Under the pieces are notes generated by a model. It was given only the letters and a program-made list of their open reading frames with translations. It was not told where the DNA came from and did no database searches. From positions 1 through 64,000 of the forward strand of contig JAHFCR010000012.1 of assembly GCA_023249405.1 (NCBI GenBank): a DNA stretch of 64,000 nt, read 5' to 3'. The stretch is from Peptococcaceae bacterium (GTDB lineage: Bacteria > Bacillota > DSM-12270 > Thermacetogeniales > Thermacetogeniaceae). Below are positions 24,992 through 33,920 of this stretch, one piece after another (the stretch's first letter is position 1; each line of letters starts with the position of its first letter). Both the position numbers and the translations under genes were made by a program.

Positions 24992-25038
24992 CGGCAGGGG
25001 TTCTTTAAACAAACAAGATCAAGAAAGGAGAAGTGACA

Positions 25039-26361
25039 ATGGGTTTAACAGGACTTGCAATCTTCAAACTGCTTCCGAAGACCAACTGTGGAGAATGTGG
25101 CGTACCGACATGCCTGGCCTTCGCCATGGCTCTGGCTGCCGGCAAGGCCACGCTGAGCCAGTGCCCCTACGTATCCGATGAGGCTAGGGAAGCCCTGGAT
25201 TCGGCAACTGCGCCACCGATCAAACTCGTCAAGTTTGGTTCGGGGGACAAGGTGCTGGAAATCGGCGACGAGCAGGTAATCTTCCGTCATGACAAGACTT
25301 TCTATCATCCGACCGGAATTTTCATCGAGGTGGCCGACAATGATGCCAATCTGGCCGCCAAGGTCGAAGAGATCAATGGCATTAGCGTCGAGCGTGTAGG
25401 CCAGAAGTACGAGCTGGACGGTGTCGCTGTCGCCAACGCCTCTGGCAGCGCCGATACCTTCAGGGCGGCAGCCGAAGCAGTTGCCGGGAAGACAGACAAA
25501 GCCATCATCCTGATTTCCGAGTGCCCCACCTGCATGGAAGCGGCAGCCAGCGCCATCGCGGCCCGGAAGCCGCTGCTGTATGCGGCAACCGCTGCCAACT
25601 ACGAGAAGATGGTGGAAGTGGCCAAGAAAGTCGCCGCTCCGCTGGCGGTCAAGGGCGAAGATCTCTCGAGTCTGGCCGAACTGGTCGCCAAGGTCGGTTA
25701 CAAGGAATTGGTAATCGATTCCGGAGCCCGCCAGATATCACAGGTGATCGCCGATCAGACCCAGATCCGCAACAGTTCTGTCAAGAAGCGGTTCCGGCCG
25801 TTCGGCTATCCGACCATCGCCTTCACGACCGAGTCTGACCCGGCCATGGAAGTGCTGGAGGCGCAGGCTTTCATCTCCAAGTATGCCAGCATTGTGGTGC
25901 TGAAGACCGTCAAGACCGAATACTTAACGTCACTATTTAGCTGGAGAGCGAACCTCTATACCGACCCGCAGAAGCCGATCGCGGTGCAGCCCGGCGTCTA
26001 TCCTTATGGGGCGGTAAATGCCGACTCTCCGGTTTATATCACGACCAACTTCTCCCTGACTTTCTACTCGGTAGCTGGCGAGGTCGAGGGCACCAGGATT
26101 CCGAGTTACCTGATTGCCTTTGATACTGACGGCCTGTCGGTCATGACTGCCTGGGCCGGTGGCAAGTTCATCGGCGAGGCTATCGGTCCCTGGCTGAAAG
26201 ATTCTGACATCAACCAGAAGGTCAACCATAAGAAGATTATTATCCCGGGCGGCGTGGCGGCTATCAAGGGCAAGATCGAGGAACTCTCCGGATGGGAAGT
26301 GCTGGTGGGGCCGCGTGATTGCACCAGTATCGGTTCCTTCGCCAAGCTGCGCCTGTCATAA
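25039..26361 (+). CDS. acsC: Corrinoid iron-sulfur protein large subunit (gamma)
   Basis: A 440-residue large subunit of CoFeSP (CdhE-type). The N-terminal 4Fe-4S domain is LPKTNCGECGVPTCLAFA plus SQCPY (Cys17, Cys20, Cys25, Cys42), and the rest is a TIM barrel and C-terminal B12-binding fold (SGWEVLVGPRDCTSI near the end). It carries the methyl group from methyl-THF on cobalt to the ACS A-cluster. The ATG at 25039 has AAAGGAG at good spacing and is preferred over the GTG at 25033. Confidence 0.96.
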   Translation: MGLTGLAIFKLLPKTNCGECGVPTCLAFAMALAAGKATLSQCPYVSDEAREALDSATAPPIKLVKFGSGDKVLEIGDEQVIFRHDKTFYHPTGIFIEVADNDANLAAKVEEINGISVERVGQKYELDGVAVANASGSADTFRAAAEAVAGKTDKAIILISECPTCMEAAASAIAARKPLLYAATAANYEKMVEVAKKVAAPLAVKGEDLSSLAELVAKVGYKELVIDSGARQISQVIADQTQIRNSSVKKRFRPFGYPTIAFTTESDPAMEVLEAQAFISKYASIVVLKTVKTEYLTSLFSWRANLYTDPQKPIAVQPGVYPYGAVNADSPVYITTNFSLTFYSVAGEVEGTRIPSYLIAFDTDGLSVMTAWAGGKFIGEAIGPWLKDSDINQKVNHKKIIIPGGVAAIKGKIEELSGWEVLVGPRDCTSIGSFAKLRLS

Positions 26362-26433
26362 TTGACAAGCATGGATACAGGCCTTGGTGCTATGTAACTG
26401 CCAGCTTTACTGCGAACAGAAGAGGTGGCCGAT

Positions 26434-27177
26434 ATGTCCAAGCATATTGCACTGGCTGGTAAGGGCGGAACAGGAAAAACCACTCTGGCGGCACTGCTGG
26501 TGCGGTACCTGGTGGAATCCAAGAAAGGGGCCATTCTGGCGGTGGATGCCGATTTCAACTCCACCCTGAACGAGGCCCTGGGAGTACAGGTGGAGGACAC
26601 CATTTCCAATATACTGGCTGATGTCAAGAAAAATAATGTTCCGACCGGCATGACCAAGGATGTATTCATCGAACTGAAACTGCATCAGGCGCTGACGGAG
26701 ACCAGGGACTACGATCTGCTGGTGATGGGAGGACCACATGGGCCCGGCTGTTACTGCTTCCCCAGCGAGATCCTGAAACGGCACCTTGATTCTCTGGAGC
26801 ATAATTACGACTACATGGTCATTGACAATGAGGCAGGGATGGAGCATATCAGCCGGAAGACGATCGAAAACATCGATATCCTGCTGGTTGTTTCCGATGC
26901 CACCGCCAAAGGGGTGCGCACTGCAAGCAGGATCCATGATCTGGCTAAAACGCTGAAGATAGCGATCGGCGATGCCTACCTGATCATTACCAGGATCGCC
27001 GATGCCTCTCCGCTGGAGAGTGAGATCGCGGCTAGTGGCCTCAAGTTGTTGGGAACTGTTCCCAATGATCCGGTGCTGGCGGACTATGATCTGCAAGGAA
27101 AAGCGCTGCTGGATCTCCCGGGTGACAGCATTGCAGTGAGCGCATCAAGAAAACTATATGAAAAACTACGATTTTAA
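26434..27177 (+). CDS. Second CooC-type ATPase (AcsF-like)
   Basis: A 247-residue MinD-like ATPase with Walker A GKGGTGKTT and the CxC pair Cys106 and Cys108 in GPGCYCFP. It is a distinct paralogue of the cooC gene at 19755 and lies between acsC and acsD, as in several acetogens. The equivalent protein in acetogens (AcsF) has been linked to Ni incorporation into ACS. Two CooC proteins in one operon would allow separate service to the C-cluster and the A-cluster (inference). The ATG at 26434 has AGAGG at 8-nt spacing. Confidence 0.9.
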   Translation: MSKHIALAGKGGTGKTTLAALLVRYLVESKKGAILAVDADFNSTLNEALGVQVEDTISNILADVKKNNVPTGMTKDVFIELKLHQALTETRDYDLLVMGGPHGPGCYCFPSEILKRHLDSLEHNYDYMVIDNEAGMEHISRKTIENIDILLVVSDATAKGVRTASRIHDLAKTLKIAIGDAYLIITRIADASPLESEIAASGLKLLGTVPNDPVLADYDLQGKALLDLPGDSIAVSASRKLYEKLRF

Positions 27178-27197
27178 CTGAGAAAGGAGAGTATATT

Positions 27198-28172
27198 ATG
27201 CCGGTTGAAATTTACAAGGATAAGTTTACTGGCAAGGGTCAGGAAGTGATACTCGGTGCTACCAAAGAACAGGGTGGCACGAGGGCTTATACGGTGAAGA
27301 TGGGCGGGAGTTCGACCCTGCCGTTCCTGTTCTATGAGGGCGAGATTCCCAACCGTCCGGTGATCGCCATGGAAGTCTGGGATATCAAGCCTGAGTGGAA
27401 CCCATGCTTTGAGCAGTATTACGGCGATGTCTGGAACGACCCGGTTGCCTGGGCGAAAAAGGCAGAGGAGTACGGCGCCGAAGTGATCTACCTGCGGTTG
27501 CAGGGCGCGGACCCGGAGTTAGAGAACTCCAAGAGTCCTGAGGAATGCGCCAAGCTAGTGAAGGACGTGCTGGCCGCCACCGGCGCCCCGCTGATCGTTG
27601 AGGGCCCCGGCCAGCCGGACAAGGACAACGATGTCTTGCAGGCAGTGGCAGAGGCTGCAGCCGGAGAGAACATCGCCCTGGGTGTGGCGGAAAAGGACAA
27701 TTATCGGGGTATCGCTGCTGCTGCCATGATGGGCAGGCACTGCATCATCGGCCGTTCCCCGGTGGATATCAACATCCTGAAGCAGTTGAACATCATGATC
27801 ACTGAGATGGGCGTTCCTATCGACAAGGTGATCAACGACCCGATGACCAGCAGCCTCGGCTACGGCATCGAATACTCTTACTCCACCATGGAGCGAGCAC
27901 GCTGGGGCGCACTCATCGGCGACAAGATGATGACCCCGCCGGTGATCTGCCTGGCTGGTCCCGAAGCCTGGAGCAAGAAGGAACCGAATGCGGTCGGCGA
28001 GGATGCAGGCCCGGGCTGGGGTGATCAGAGGGACCGTGGCATCATGTGGGAAGCCATGACTGCCGCCGCTCTGCTGCAGGCCGGTGGCGATCTGGTGCTC
28101 ATGAGGCATCCCGAGGCTGTCAAGCTCGTCAAGAAACAGATCGATGCCCTGATGGTGCCGAACAAATACTAA
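27198..28172 (+). CDS. acsD: Corrinoid iron-sulfur protein small subunit (beta)
   Basis: A 324-residue CdhD/AcsD-type TIM-barrel subunit. Recognisable segments are MGGSSTLPFLFYEGEIPNRP, AEEYGAEVIYLRLQGADPE and DPMTSSLGYGIEYSYS. It forms the heterodimer with AcsC that holds the corrinoid cofactor. The length is normal for the family. AAAGGAGAG lies upstream of the ATG, and the gene follows the second cooC by 20 nt. Confidence 0.96.
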   Translation: MPVEIYKDKFTGKGQEVILGATKEQGGTRAYTVKMGGSSTLPFLFYEGEIPNRPVIAMEVWDIKPEWNPCFEQYYGDVWNDPVAWAKKAEEYGAEVIYLRLQGADPELENSKSPEECAKLVKDVLAATGAPLIVEGPGQPDKDNDVLQAVAEAAAGENIALGVAEKDNYRGIAAAAMMGRHCIIGRSPVDINILKQLNIMITEMGVPIDKVINDPMTSSLGYGIEYSYSTMERARWGALIGDKMMTPPVICLAGPEAWSKKEPNAVGEDAGPGWGDQRDRGIMWEAMTAAALLQAGGDLVLMRHPEAVKLVKKQIDALMVPNKY

Positions 28173-28221
28173 GAATCAAATATAAAAAAATAAAAATAAT
28201 GCACAAAGAGGAGGTAAGCAG

Positions 28222-29019
28222 ATGGCTTTTTATATGATTGGTGAACGTATCAACGGTATGTTCAAGGACATCGGCGAGGCGGTAGCCAAATTTGATCCGA
28301 AGCCGATCCAAGACTGGGCAGTCAAGCAGACCCAGGCCGGTGCAGCCTATATCGACCTCAACGTCGGCCCGACTGCGGCTGACCGTCTCAAGTCGATGGA
28401 GTGGATGGCCAAGATTATCTCAGAGGTTACCGATGTCCCCATAGCTCTGGACTCCACCAACTACGACGCCATCGAGGCCGGACTGATAGCCATCGGCAAG
28501 CCAGGAGCGTTGATTAACTCCTGCCCGAATGAGCGGACGAAGATCGAGCGTGTATTTCCAATGGCAGCCAAGTATGGCGCAGGTATCGTCGCTCTGACCA
28601 TGGACAAGTCAGGTATTCCCTTAAATGCAGACGCCAGAGTTGCCCATGCCATGGAACTGGTAGCTTCAGCCGATGAGTTCGGCGTGCCTACCGACAGTCT
28701 GTTTATCGACCCGCTGATCCTGCCCTGCAACGTAGCCCAGCCCCATGCCCCCGAGGTGTTGGAAGCCCTGCGCCAGATTAGAACGCTCTGCGATCCGGCG
28801 CCGCATACGACCCTGGGACTGAGCAACGTCTCTCAGGGCACCCCGGACCGGTCGCTCGTCAACAGGACCTACGTGGTTATGGCAATCTGCGCCGGACTCG
28901 ATTCGGCTATCATCGATGTCAGTGACACTACCATGGTTGAGGCTATTGCTACTGCTGATATGCTGCTGAACCATGCGATTTACTGCGATTCCTATGTGAA
29001 GGTATTCAGGCAGAGGTAG
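28222..29019 (+). CDS. acsE: 5-methyltetrahydrofolate:corrinoid/iron-sulfur protein methyltransferase
   Basis: A 265-residue MeTr with the pterin-binding fold. Seen are MIGERINGMF at the start, YIDLNVGPTA, PIALDSTN, INSCPNE and LGLSNVSQGTPDR, all typical of AcsE. It moves the methyl group from 5-methyl-THF to the Co(I) corrinoid of AcsCD. AAGAGGAGG precedes the ATG. A strong hairpin (29034-29068) follows 14 nt after the stop, and the HdrA-MvhD-like gene follows after that. Confidence 0.97.
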   Translation: MAFYMIGERINGMFKDIGEAVAKFDPKPIQDWAVKQTQAGAAYIDLNVGPTAADRLKSMEWMAKIISEVTDVPIALDSTNYDAIEAGLIAIGKPGALINSCPNERTKIERVFPMAAKYGAGIVALTMDKSGIPLNADARVAHAMELVASADEFGVPTDSLFIDPLILPCNVAQPHAPEVLEALRQIRTLCDPAPHTTLGLSNVSQGTPDRSLVNRTYVVMAICAGLDSAIIDVSDTTMVEAIATADMLLNHAIYCDSYVKVFRQR

Positions 29020-29033
29020 AAAGGCAAAAACAT

Positions 29034-29068
29034 AGTAAGGTCCCGCCGTCTGACGGCGGGACCTTACT
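29034..29068 (+). promoter_or_regulatory. 16-bp perfect hairpin after acsE
   Basis: AGTAAGGTCCCGCCGT (29034-29049) and its exact complement (29053-29068) flank a 3-nt CTG loop. Only AAAAATTAAG follows, so a U-tract for intrinsic termination is missing. It probably acts as an RNA processing or stability boundary separating the acs genes from the metF part of the operon, or as a partial terminator. Confidence 0.75.
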
Positions 29069-29134
29069 AAAAATTAAGATGAGAGAGCGTATTGGGGAGT
29101 GTGGTTTCGAAGTTTTACTTTAGGGGGAAACCTA

Positions 29135-31039
29135 ATGACTATAACAAATATAAGAATTGGAATTTACCTATGTGACTGTGACGGTAAAGTTTCCAAAAAT
29201 GTTGATTTGAGCAAGGTAAAGACTGCCATCCAGAGCCAGGCAGAATTTGAGTACATCAGAGAAGCAGACGTTGTCTGTGGCACGGCTGAGCAGGAGAAGG
29301 TCGCTGCCGAGATCGATAAATACTCGTTAAACCGCTTGCTCATCGTCGGTTGTAACGATCCGTTCATTACCCGCAAGTTTGTACAATTAGCGGAAGAGAA
29401 AGGCATAAACCGTTATAGTGTAGAGTTTCTAGATCTATCTGCGGTTAATTCGGTGGAGGCTGCCGTCTCGGCGATCAATAGCAGGCTTGGAAAGTTGCAT
29501 TTGCGGGAGCAGATCGGTTATGAGGAACTGGCAGTGACACCGGATGTTTTGGTGATTGGCTCCGGAAGCGAAGCGGCAGCAGTAGCAAAGGCGATCTCCA
29601 AGAACCAGCCGGTAGTCCGGATTGACCATGAAACAAAAAAAGTAGTCGGGGTGGATGGTTTTCCAGGTAATTTTACCGTTCGTCTCCTGGAGAACGGCAA
29701 AACCAGCAAGCATAGTTTTGGCGCTATCGTGCTGGCTCTGGGGGCTCAGCCTCAGTATGACGCGGCGAAGTATGGCGGAGTCAATCTTGACGAGCGCACT
29801 CTTTCTCTTTCCCAGTTCATCAATGCAGACAAAAATTATGCTGGCAAAAAGATCTCTTTTGTGCTGGGAAAGGCTGATGCGGACTCGTTGCTCTCCTTTG
29901 CCGCAGTGTTGAAGTCGTCATTAGACCTTAAGGGCAAGGGCGCATCGGAAGTCGACGTGATCTATGATGATATGAAGGTCTGCGCAGACGGCCTGGAGCA
30001 GGAATACGAACTGGCCCGCAAAAAGGGCGTCAATTTCTTGAAATATGACGGAGAGTTTCAGATCAATAGCGCTTCCGACGGAGCAACCTTCCAGTATCGG
30101 GAGCCGTTTCTCCCGATAGAAGCTACCAGAGTAGCTGCAGATTACCTGGTGTTGGCGGAGGACTTCGTTCCCGTAGCAGCAACTCAGGAATTAGCCGAGA
30201 TTTTGGATATCAGAACGGGACCCGGAGGCTGGTTCCAGAAGGATAATGTTCACTTTCTGCCGATAAAATCAAACCGTGCCTATATCCTCTTTGTCGGAAG
30301 TTGCCACGGGCCGATCCATGGCACAGATCTCTACAATGAAATTGAAGCTGTAGTGGCGGAGGTATCTGCTTTTGCCAAGGGGAAGGCGCAAGTGCCGTCC
30401 CTGCAGCCGCGGGTCGAGGCAAAGAAATGCGCGGTTTGCCTGACGTGCTATCGTTGTTGCCCTCACCACGCCATCGAGATCGTCCATGGAGACGAGTACG
30501 ACAACATGTACAATTCCGCAGCCCGTATGAATCCGCTGGCGTGCCAGAGGTGTGGCATATGCGCCGGAGAGTGCCCGGGCAAGGCAATCCAGTTGCCGCT
30601 ATACTCCGATCAGGAGGTCCTTTTCGAAGTCAAGCAGCCGGCTAAGATCGTGGCTTACGCCTGTGAAAATTCAGGTTTTCTGGCATCAGAGTTTGCCAAG
30701 ACCCTGGATCCTCAGTTGCAGAAAGCTCTGCAAATCGTAGAGGTTCCCTGTTCCGGTAAGATTGACGTCATCTACCTGCTTAAAGCCCTGGAAAATGGGG
30801 CTGACGGTGTGATGCTGCTGGTTTGTCACAAGGAAAATTGCAAATACGTCTGGGGCAACAATCGTGCCGAGCAGCGGAAGGAAAGAGCCCAGGCTCTTCT
30901 TAACCAGGTTGGGCTCGGCGATCGTATCGAATTCGTGCACGTGGCTGCAAATCAGGGCAACCAGTTCAATGCAGCGGTTAAAGAGATGGCGGAGAAAATT
31001 CGCCAATCTGGAACAAACCCTGGGAAGGTGGTAAAATAA
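29135..31039 (+). CDS. HdrA-like protein fused to C-terminal MvhD-type domain
   Basis: A 634-residue protein. It opens with an HdrA-type N-terminal domain (RIGIYLCDCDGKV, LLIVGCNDPFITRKF). The Rossmann-like part (DVLVIGSGSEAAAVAKAI) is shortened and lacks the usual second dinucleotide motif. Two 4Fe-4S ferredoxin motifs follow (CAVCLTCYRCCP and CQRCGICAGECP). The last 130 residues are an MvhD/FrhD (PF02662) domain (VAYACENSGFLAS; VPCSGKIDV; LLVCHKENCKY). It sits directly upstream of metV-metF, where Moorella has separate hdrA and mvhD genes of the methylene-THF reductase complex. HdrB and HdrC are not encoded here. The ATG at 29135 has AGGGGG upstream. The missing flavin function may be supplied by the protein at 32780. 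Confidence 0.85.
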   Translation: MTITNIRIGIYLCDCDGKVSKNVDLSKVKTAIQSQAEFEYIREADVVCGTAEQEKVAAEIDKYSLNRLLIVGCNDPFITRKFVQLAEEKGINRYSVEFLDLSAVNSVEAAVSAINSRLGKLHLREQIGYEELAVTPDVLVIGSGSEAAAVAKAISKNQPVVRIDHETKKVVGVDGFPGNFTVRLLENGKTSKHSFGAIVLALGAQPQYDAAKYGGVNLDERTLSLSQFINADKNYAGKKISFVLGKADADSLLSFAAVLKSSLDLKGKGASEVDVIYDDMKVCADGLEQEYELARKKGVNFLKYDGEFQINSASDGATFQYREPFLPIEATRVAADYLVLAEDFVPVAATQELAEILDIRTGPGGWFQKDNVHFLPIKSNRAYILFVGSCHGPIHGTDLYNEIEAVVAEVSAFAKGKAQVPSLQPRVEAKKCAVCLTCYRCCPHHAIEIVHGDEYDNMYNSAARMNPLACQRCGICAGECPGKAIQLPLYSDQEVLFEVKQPAKIVAYACENSGFLASEFAKTLDPQLQKALQIVEVPCSGKIDVIYLLKALENGADGVMLLVCHKENCKYVWGNNRAEQRKERAQALLNQVGLGDRIEFVHVAANQGNQFNAAVKEMAEKIRQSGTNPGKVVK

Positions 31040-31723
31040 ATGATCGTTGCTGAAGGAAAACCCGTAGAAAAGATTCTGGAAATGGTAGCACCATTTAAAA
31101 AAGTGCTGATAGCAGGATGTCGCGGATGTGTCACTGTGTGTCTGACTGGCGGAGAGAAGGAAGTCGGCATTCTGGCTTCACAGATCCGCATGGCGCGCAG
31201 CAAAGACGGCAACCCGATTGAAATACTTGAGCAAACAGAGGAGCGGCAGTGCGACGCCGAATATAATGCCAAGTTCCTCGAAAATGTTGAACAGGTCGAC
31301 GCGATCGTGTCTCTAGCCTGTGGTATCGGAATTCAGTACTTGGGCGAGAAATACCCGGCTACACCGATCTTCCCCGGCGTTAACACCCTGATGCTGGGCG
31401 CCAATATCGATGTCGGCAAATGGGAAGAGAGATGCATGGCCTGTGGCGACTGCGTGCTGGACAAGACCGGCGGCATCTGCCCCATAACCCGCTGCTCCAA
31501 GAGCCTGCTGAACGGACCCTGCGGCGGTTCCCAGTACGGGAAGTGCGAAGTGTCAACCCCTGCTAAAGAGGATATTCCATGCGGCTGGCAGTTGATCTAC
31601 GACCGCCTGTCGGCACTCGGCCAGTTGGATAAGATGAAGGAAATCATCCCGTCCAAGAACTGGCTGCGCGCCAAGGGACCGAGAACTTACGTAAGGGAGG
31701 ATCTGACCCTTGACAGAAGCTAA
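31040..31723 (+). CDS. metV: MetV, zinc/Fe-S partner of methylene-THF reductase
   Basis: A 227-residue protein of the MetV family (methylene-tetrahydrofolate reductase C-terminal-type domain). Cysteines are clustered in GCRGCVTVC and in CMACGDCVLDKTGGICPITRC, with NGPCGGS typical of the family. MetV forms the core MetVF reductase with MetF and provides Fe-S relays to it. Its ATG follows the HdrA-MvhD stop without a gap, and its 3' end overlaps metF by 14 nt, so all three genes are translationally linked. Confidence 0.93.
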   Translation: MIVAEGKPVEKILEMVAPFKKVLIAGCRGCVTVCLTGGEKEVGILASQIRMARSKDGNPIEILEQTEERQCDAEYNAKFLENVEQVDAIVSLACGIGIQYLGEKYPATPIFPGVNTLMLGANIDVGKWEERCMACGDCVLDKTGGICPITRCSKSLLNGPCGGSQYGKCEVSTPAKEDIPCGWQLIYDRLSALGQLDKMKEIIPSKNWLRAKGPRTYVREDLTLDRS

Positions 31724-32747
31724 TGATAAACCCGAAGTGACCCTGAAGTCAGGCAGTGCTTTAGAGAAGACTTACGTATCCGGCCAATTTGTCTGCACCG
31801 GTGAGGTCGGACCGCCCATGGAATCGAGCTTCCACCACGTGGAGCTGTTCGGCAATGCCATGAAGGGCAGGGTCGACTCCATCAACCTGACTGATAACCA
31901 GACCGCTATGACCCGTCTTTCCAGTTGGGCGGCGGCTGTAAAATTGATACAGATGGGCCTGGAGCCTAACCTGCAGATGGTCTGCCGTGACCGCAACCGC
32001 CTGGCTATGCAGAGCGACCTGCTGGGCGCCTATGCCCTCGGGGTGCGTAACGTGCTGTGCCTCTCCGGAGACCACCAATCGTTTGGCAACCACCCCGGCT
32101 GCAAGGGCGTCTACGATCTAGACTCCATCCAACTGATCAACATGGTGAAACGGTTGCGTGACGACGGCTGCTTCGAGTGCGGCGCCGAGTGCAAGAACAA
32201 CCCCAAGTTCTTCATTGGCTGTGCCGAGAACCCCTTCGGTGACCCCTTTGAGTTCCGGGCTGTTCGTCTGGAAAAGAAGATCGAGGCCGGCGCCGATTTT
32301 GTACAGACCCAGTGCATCCTGGACATGGAGCGTTTTGTGCTGTTCATGGAGAGAGTCAGGGAGCGCGGCCTGCACAAGCGAATCTATATCAGCCCCGGTC
32401 TGATGCCGGTCAAGTCAGCGAAAATGGCGCGCTACATGCAGCACGGCGTGCCTGGCATGCTGGTCTCGGAGGATTTCTGCCAGCGCTTGGAAAAGGCCGA
32501 GAATGGGAAAATAGCGGCATTAGATCTGACGGTGGATTATATCAAGCAGTGCCAGCAGATTGAAGGAGTGTCCGGGGTGCACGTAATGGCCGTGGCCTGG
32601 GAGGAAGTTGTGCCGCTGGTCGTGGAGAAGGCCGGCCTTCTGCCCAGACCATTCGCTCCATTTGCCGACAACCCTGCGCCGATCACTGATGAGATCAAGG
32701 CTATGTGGGCAAAAGCAAAGGTTGATGGGTATTTGGCTAGGAACTGA
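31710..32747 (+). CDS. metF: 5,10-methylenetetrahydrofolate reductase
   Basis: A 345-residue flavoprotein of the MetF family. Landmarks are FVCTGEVGPP near the N-terminus, NLTDNQTAMTRLS, NLQMVCRDRNRLAMQSDLLG, NVLCLSGDH (FMN/FAD region), QTQCILDMERF and YISPGLMPVKS. It reduces methylene-THF to methyl-THF, the substrate of AcsE. The TTG at 31710 lies 9 nt after GGGAGG and overlaps metV. Linkage to HdrA-type genes suggests reduction with electrons from an Hdr-type complex rather than from NADH alone. Confidence 0.95.
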   Translation: MTEANDKPEVTLKSGSALEKTYVSGQFVCTGEVGPPMESSFHHVELFGNAMKGRVDSINLTDNQTAMTRLSSWAAAVKLIQMGLEPNLQMVCRDRNRLAMQSDLLGAYALGVRNVLCLSGDHQSFGNHPGCKGVYDLDSIQLINMVKRLRDDGCFECGAECKNNPKFFIGCAENPFGDPFEFRAVRLEKKIEAGADFVQTQCILDMERFVLFMERVRERGLHKRIYISPGLMPVKSAKMARYMQHGVPGMLVSEDFCQRLEKAENGKIAALDLTVDYIKQCQQIEGVSGVHVMAVAWEEVVPLVVEKAGLLPRPFAPFADNPAPITDEIKAMWAKAKVDGYLARN

Positions 32748-32779
32748 AACTGCAGCTAGACCTGATTGGAGGGTATAAT

Positions 32780-33820
32780 TTGGAAAGAAAAAAGGTACTC
32801 GTGATTGGTGGCGGCGCCGCCGGCATGACCAGCGCCCTTGATCTGGCTGCACAGGGAGTAGAGGTTTTCCTGGTGGAAAAGGAAGCGGATATCGGAGGCA
32901 GAGCGGCAGAGTATTGCTGCAAGGCTACCGATGAATGCAACCGGTGCGCCGCCTGCCTGGTTCTCCAGCAAAAGGAGAAGGTAGCTCAGGAGCCTCTGAT
33001 CCAGGTTCTCAACAACGCTTTGATCAAGGAGTTTAAAAAGAACGGCAAGGGATATAAGGCTACAGTCGCTATCGGCGGACAGGATCTGGCGTTGGAGTTT
33101 CAGGCCGTGATCGTGGCTACCGGTTTTGATCCGTACGATCTGGGCAGAAGAAGCGAGTTTGCCTATGGTTTGGAGAAGAACGTCATCTCTGGATTAGAGT
33201 TGGAGAGGGCTCTGAAGGAGAAGGGAACTCTTACTGCAGCCTTTGGGCCGGATGTAAAAAAGATCGGCTTCATTCAATGCGTCGGTAGCCGGGATCTTTC
33301 TATCGGACATGGTTACTGCTCCCGGGTCTGCTGCATGTATGCGGCCAAACTGGCCAAACTAATCCGTAGCGAACTTCCGGAAGTCGAGTTGGATATATTC
33401 TACATGGACTTTCAAAGCTTCGGGAAAGGATTTGGCGATTTTGACAAGGAACTAAGAGAATCCGACAAGGTCAAGTTCATCAGGGCGATTCCATCAAAGA
33501 TTTACGGATTTCCTTATGATCGCCTGACCGTTCGCTTCAGTGATTCCTTGAATGGCCAGCAAGTCGAGGATAAGTATGACCTGATCGTTCTCTCGCTGGC
33601 GATCACGCCTGCTGCCGGTAATGGCGATCTAGCCCAGAAACTGGGCATTAATCTGGACGAATATGGTTTTCTGGCCGGCAGTTCTGACGTGGAATCCATG
33701 GCTACCAGCCAACCCGGCATTTATCTGGCAGGTGTCTGCCAGGGTCCAAAGGACATTCCTCAGACTATTGGACATGCCAAGGCGGCTGCGGGTATGGCAC
33801 GCAACTACATCTTCAGTTAG
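32780..33820 (+). CDS. Short HdrA/QmoA-like flavoprotein
   Basis: A 346-residue protein holding the FAD core of HdrA: VLVIGGGAAGMTSALDLAAQ, VEKEADIGGRAAEYCCKATD with NRCAAC, FIQCVGSRDLS, YCSRVCCMYAAKLAKL and a final GIYLAGVCQGPKDIPQTIGH. The N-terminal and ferredoxin domains of full HdrA are absent, as in QmoA-type proteins. Together with the HdrA-MvhD-like protein at 29135 it could reconstitute one functional HdrA split over two polypeptides that flank metV-metF (inference). The TTG has GGAGGG at 6-nt spacing. An intrinsic-terminator-like hairpin follows. Confidence 0.88.
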   Translation: MERKKVLVIGGGAAGMTSALDLAAQGVEVFLVEKEADIGGRAAEYCCKATDECNRCAACLVLQQKEKVAQEPLIQVLNNALIKEFKKNGKGYKATVAIGGQDLALEFQAVIVATGFDPYDLGRRSEFAYGLEKNVISGLELERALKEKGTLTAAFGPDVKKIGFIQCVGSRDLSIGHGYCSRVCCMYAAKLAKLIRSELPEVELDIFYMDFQSFGKGFGDFDKELRESDKVKFIRAIPSKIYGFPYDRLTVRFSDSLNGQQVEDKYDLIVLSLAITPAAGNGDLAQKLGINLDEYGFLAGSSDVESMATSQPGIYLAGVCQGPKDIPQTIGHAKAAAGMARNYIFS

Positions 33821-33850
33821 GCTAAAACAGTTTGGGCAAATAAAACGTAA

Positions 33851-33882
33851 AATAACCCCGGGGTGTCCTGCCCGGGGTTATT
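33851..33882 (+). terminator. Terminator hairpin at the end of the acs-met operon
   Basis: AATAACCCCGGG and CCCGGGGTTATT form a 12-bp perfect stem with an 8-nt loop, 31 nt after the last operon stop. The T-rich tail (TTATTGTTAT) is modest but present. Confidence 0.75.
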
Positions 33883-33920
33883 GTTATGGTATAAGCTAAG
33901 TCTTTCTGGCATAAAGATTT

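Noticed and set aside
25033-25038. GTG at 25033 as acsC start
   Set aside because: The ATG at 25039 is better spaced from AAAGGAG and gives the usual N-terminus.
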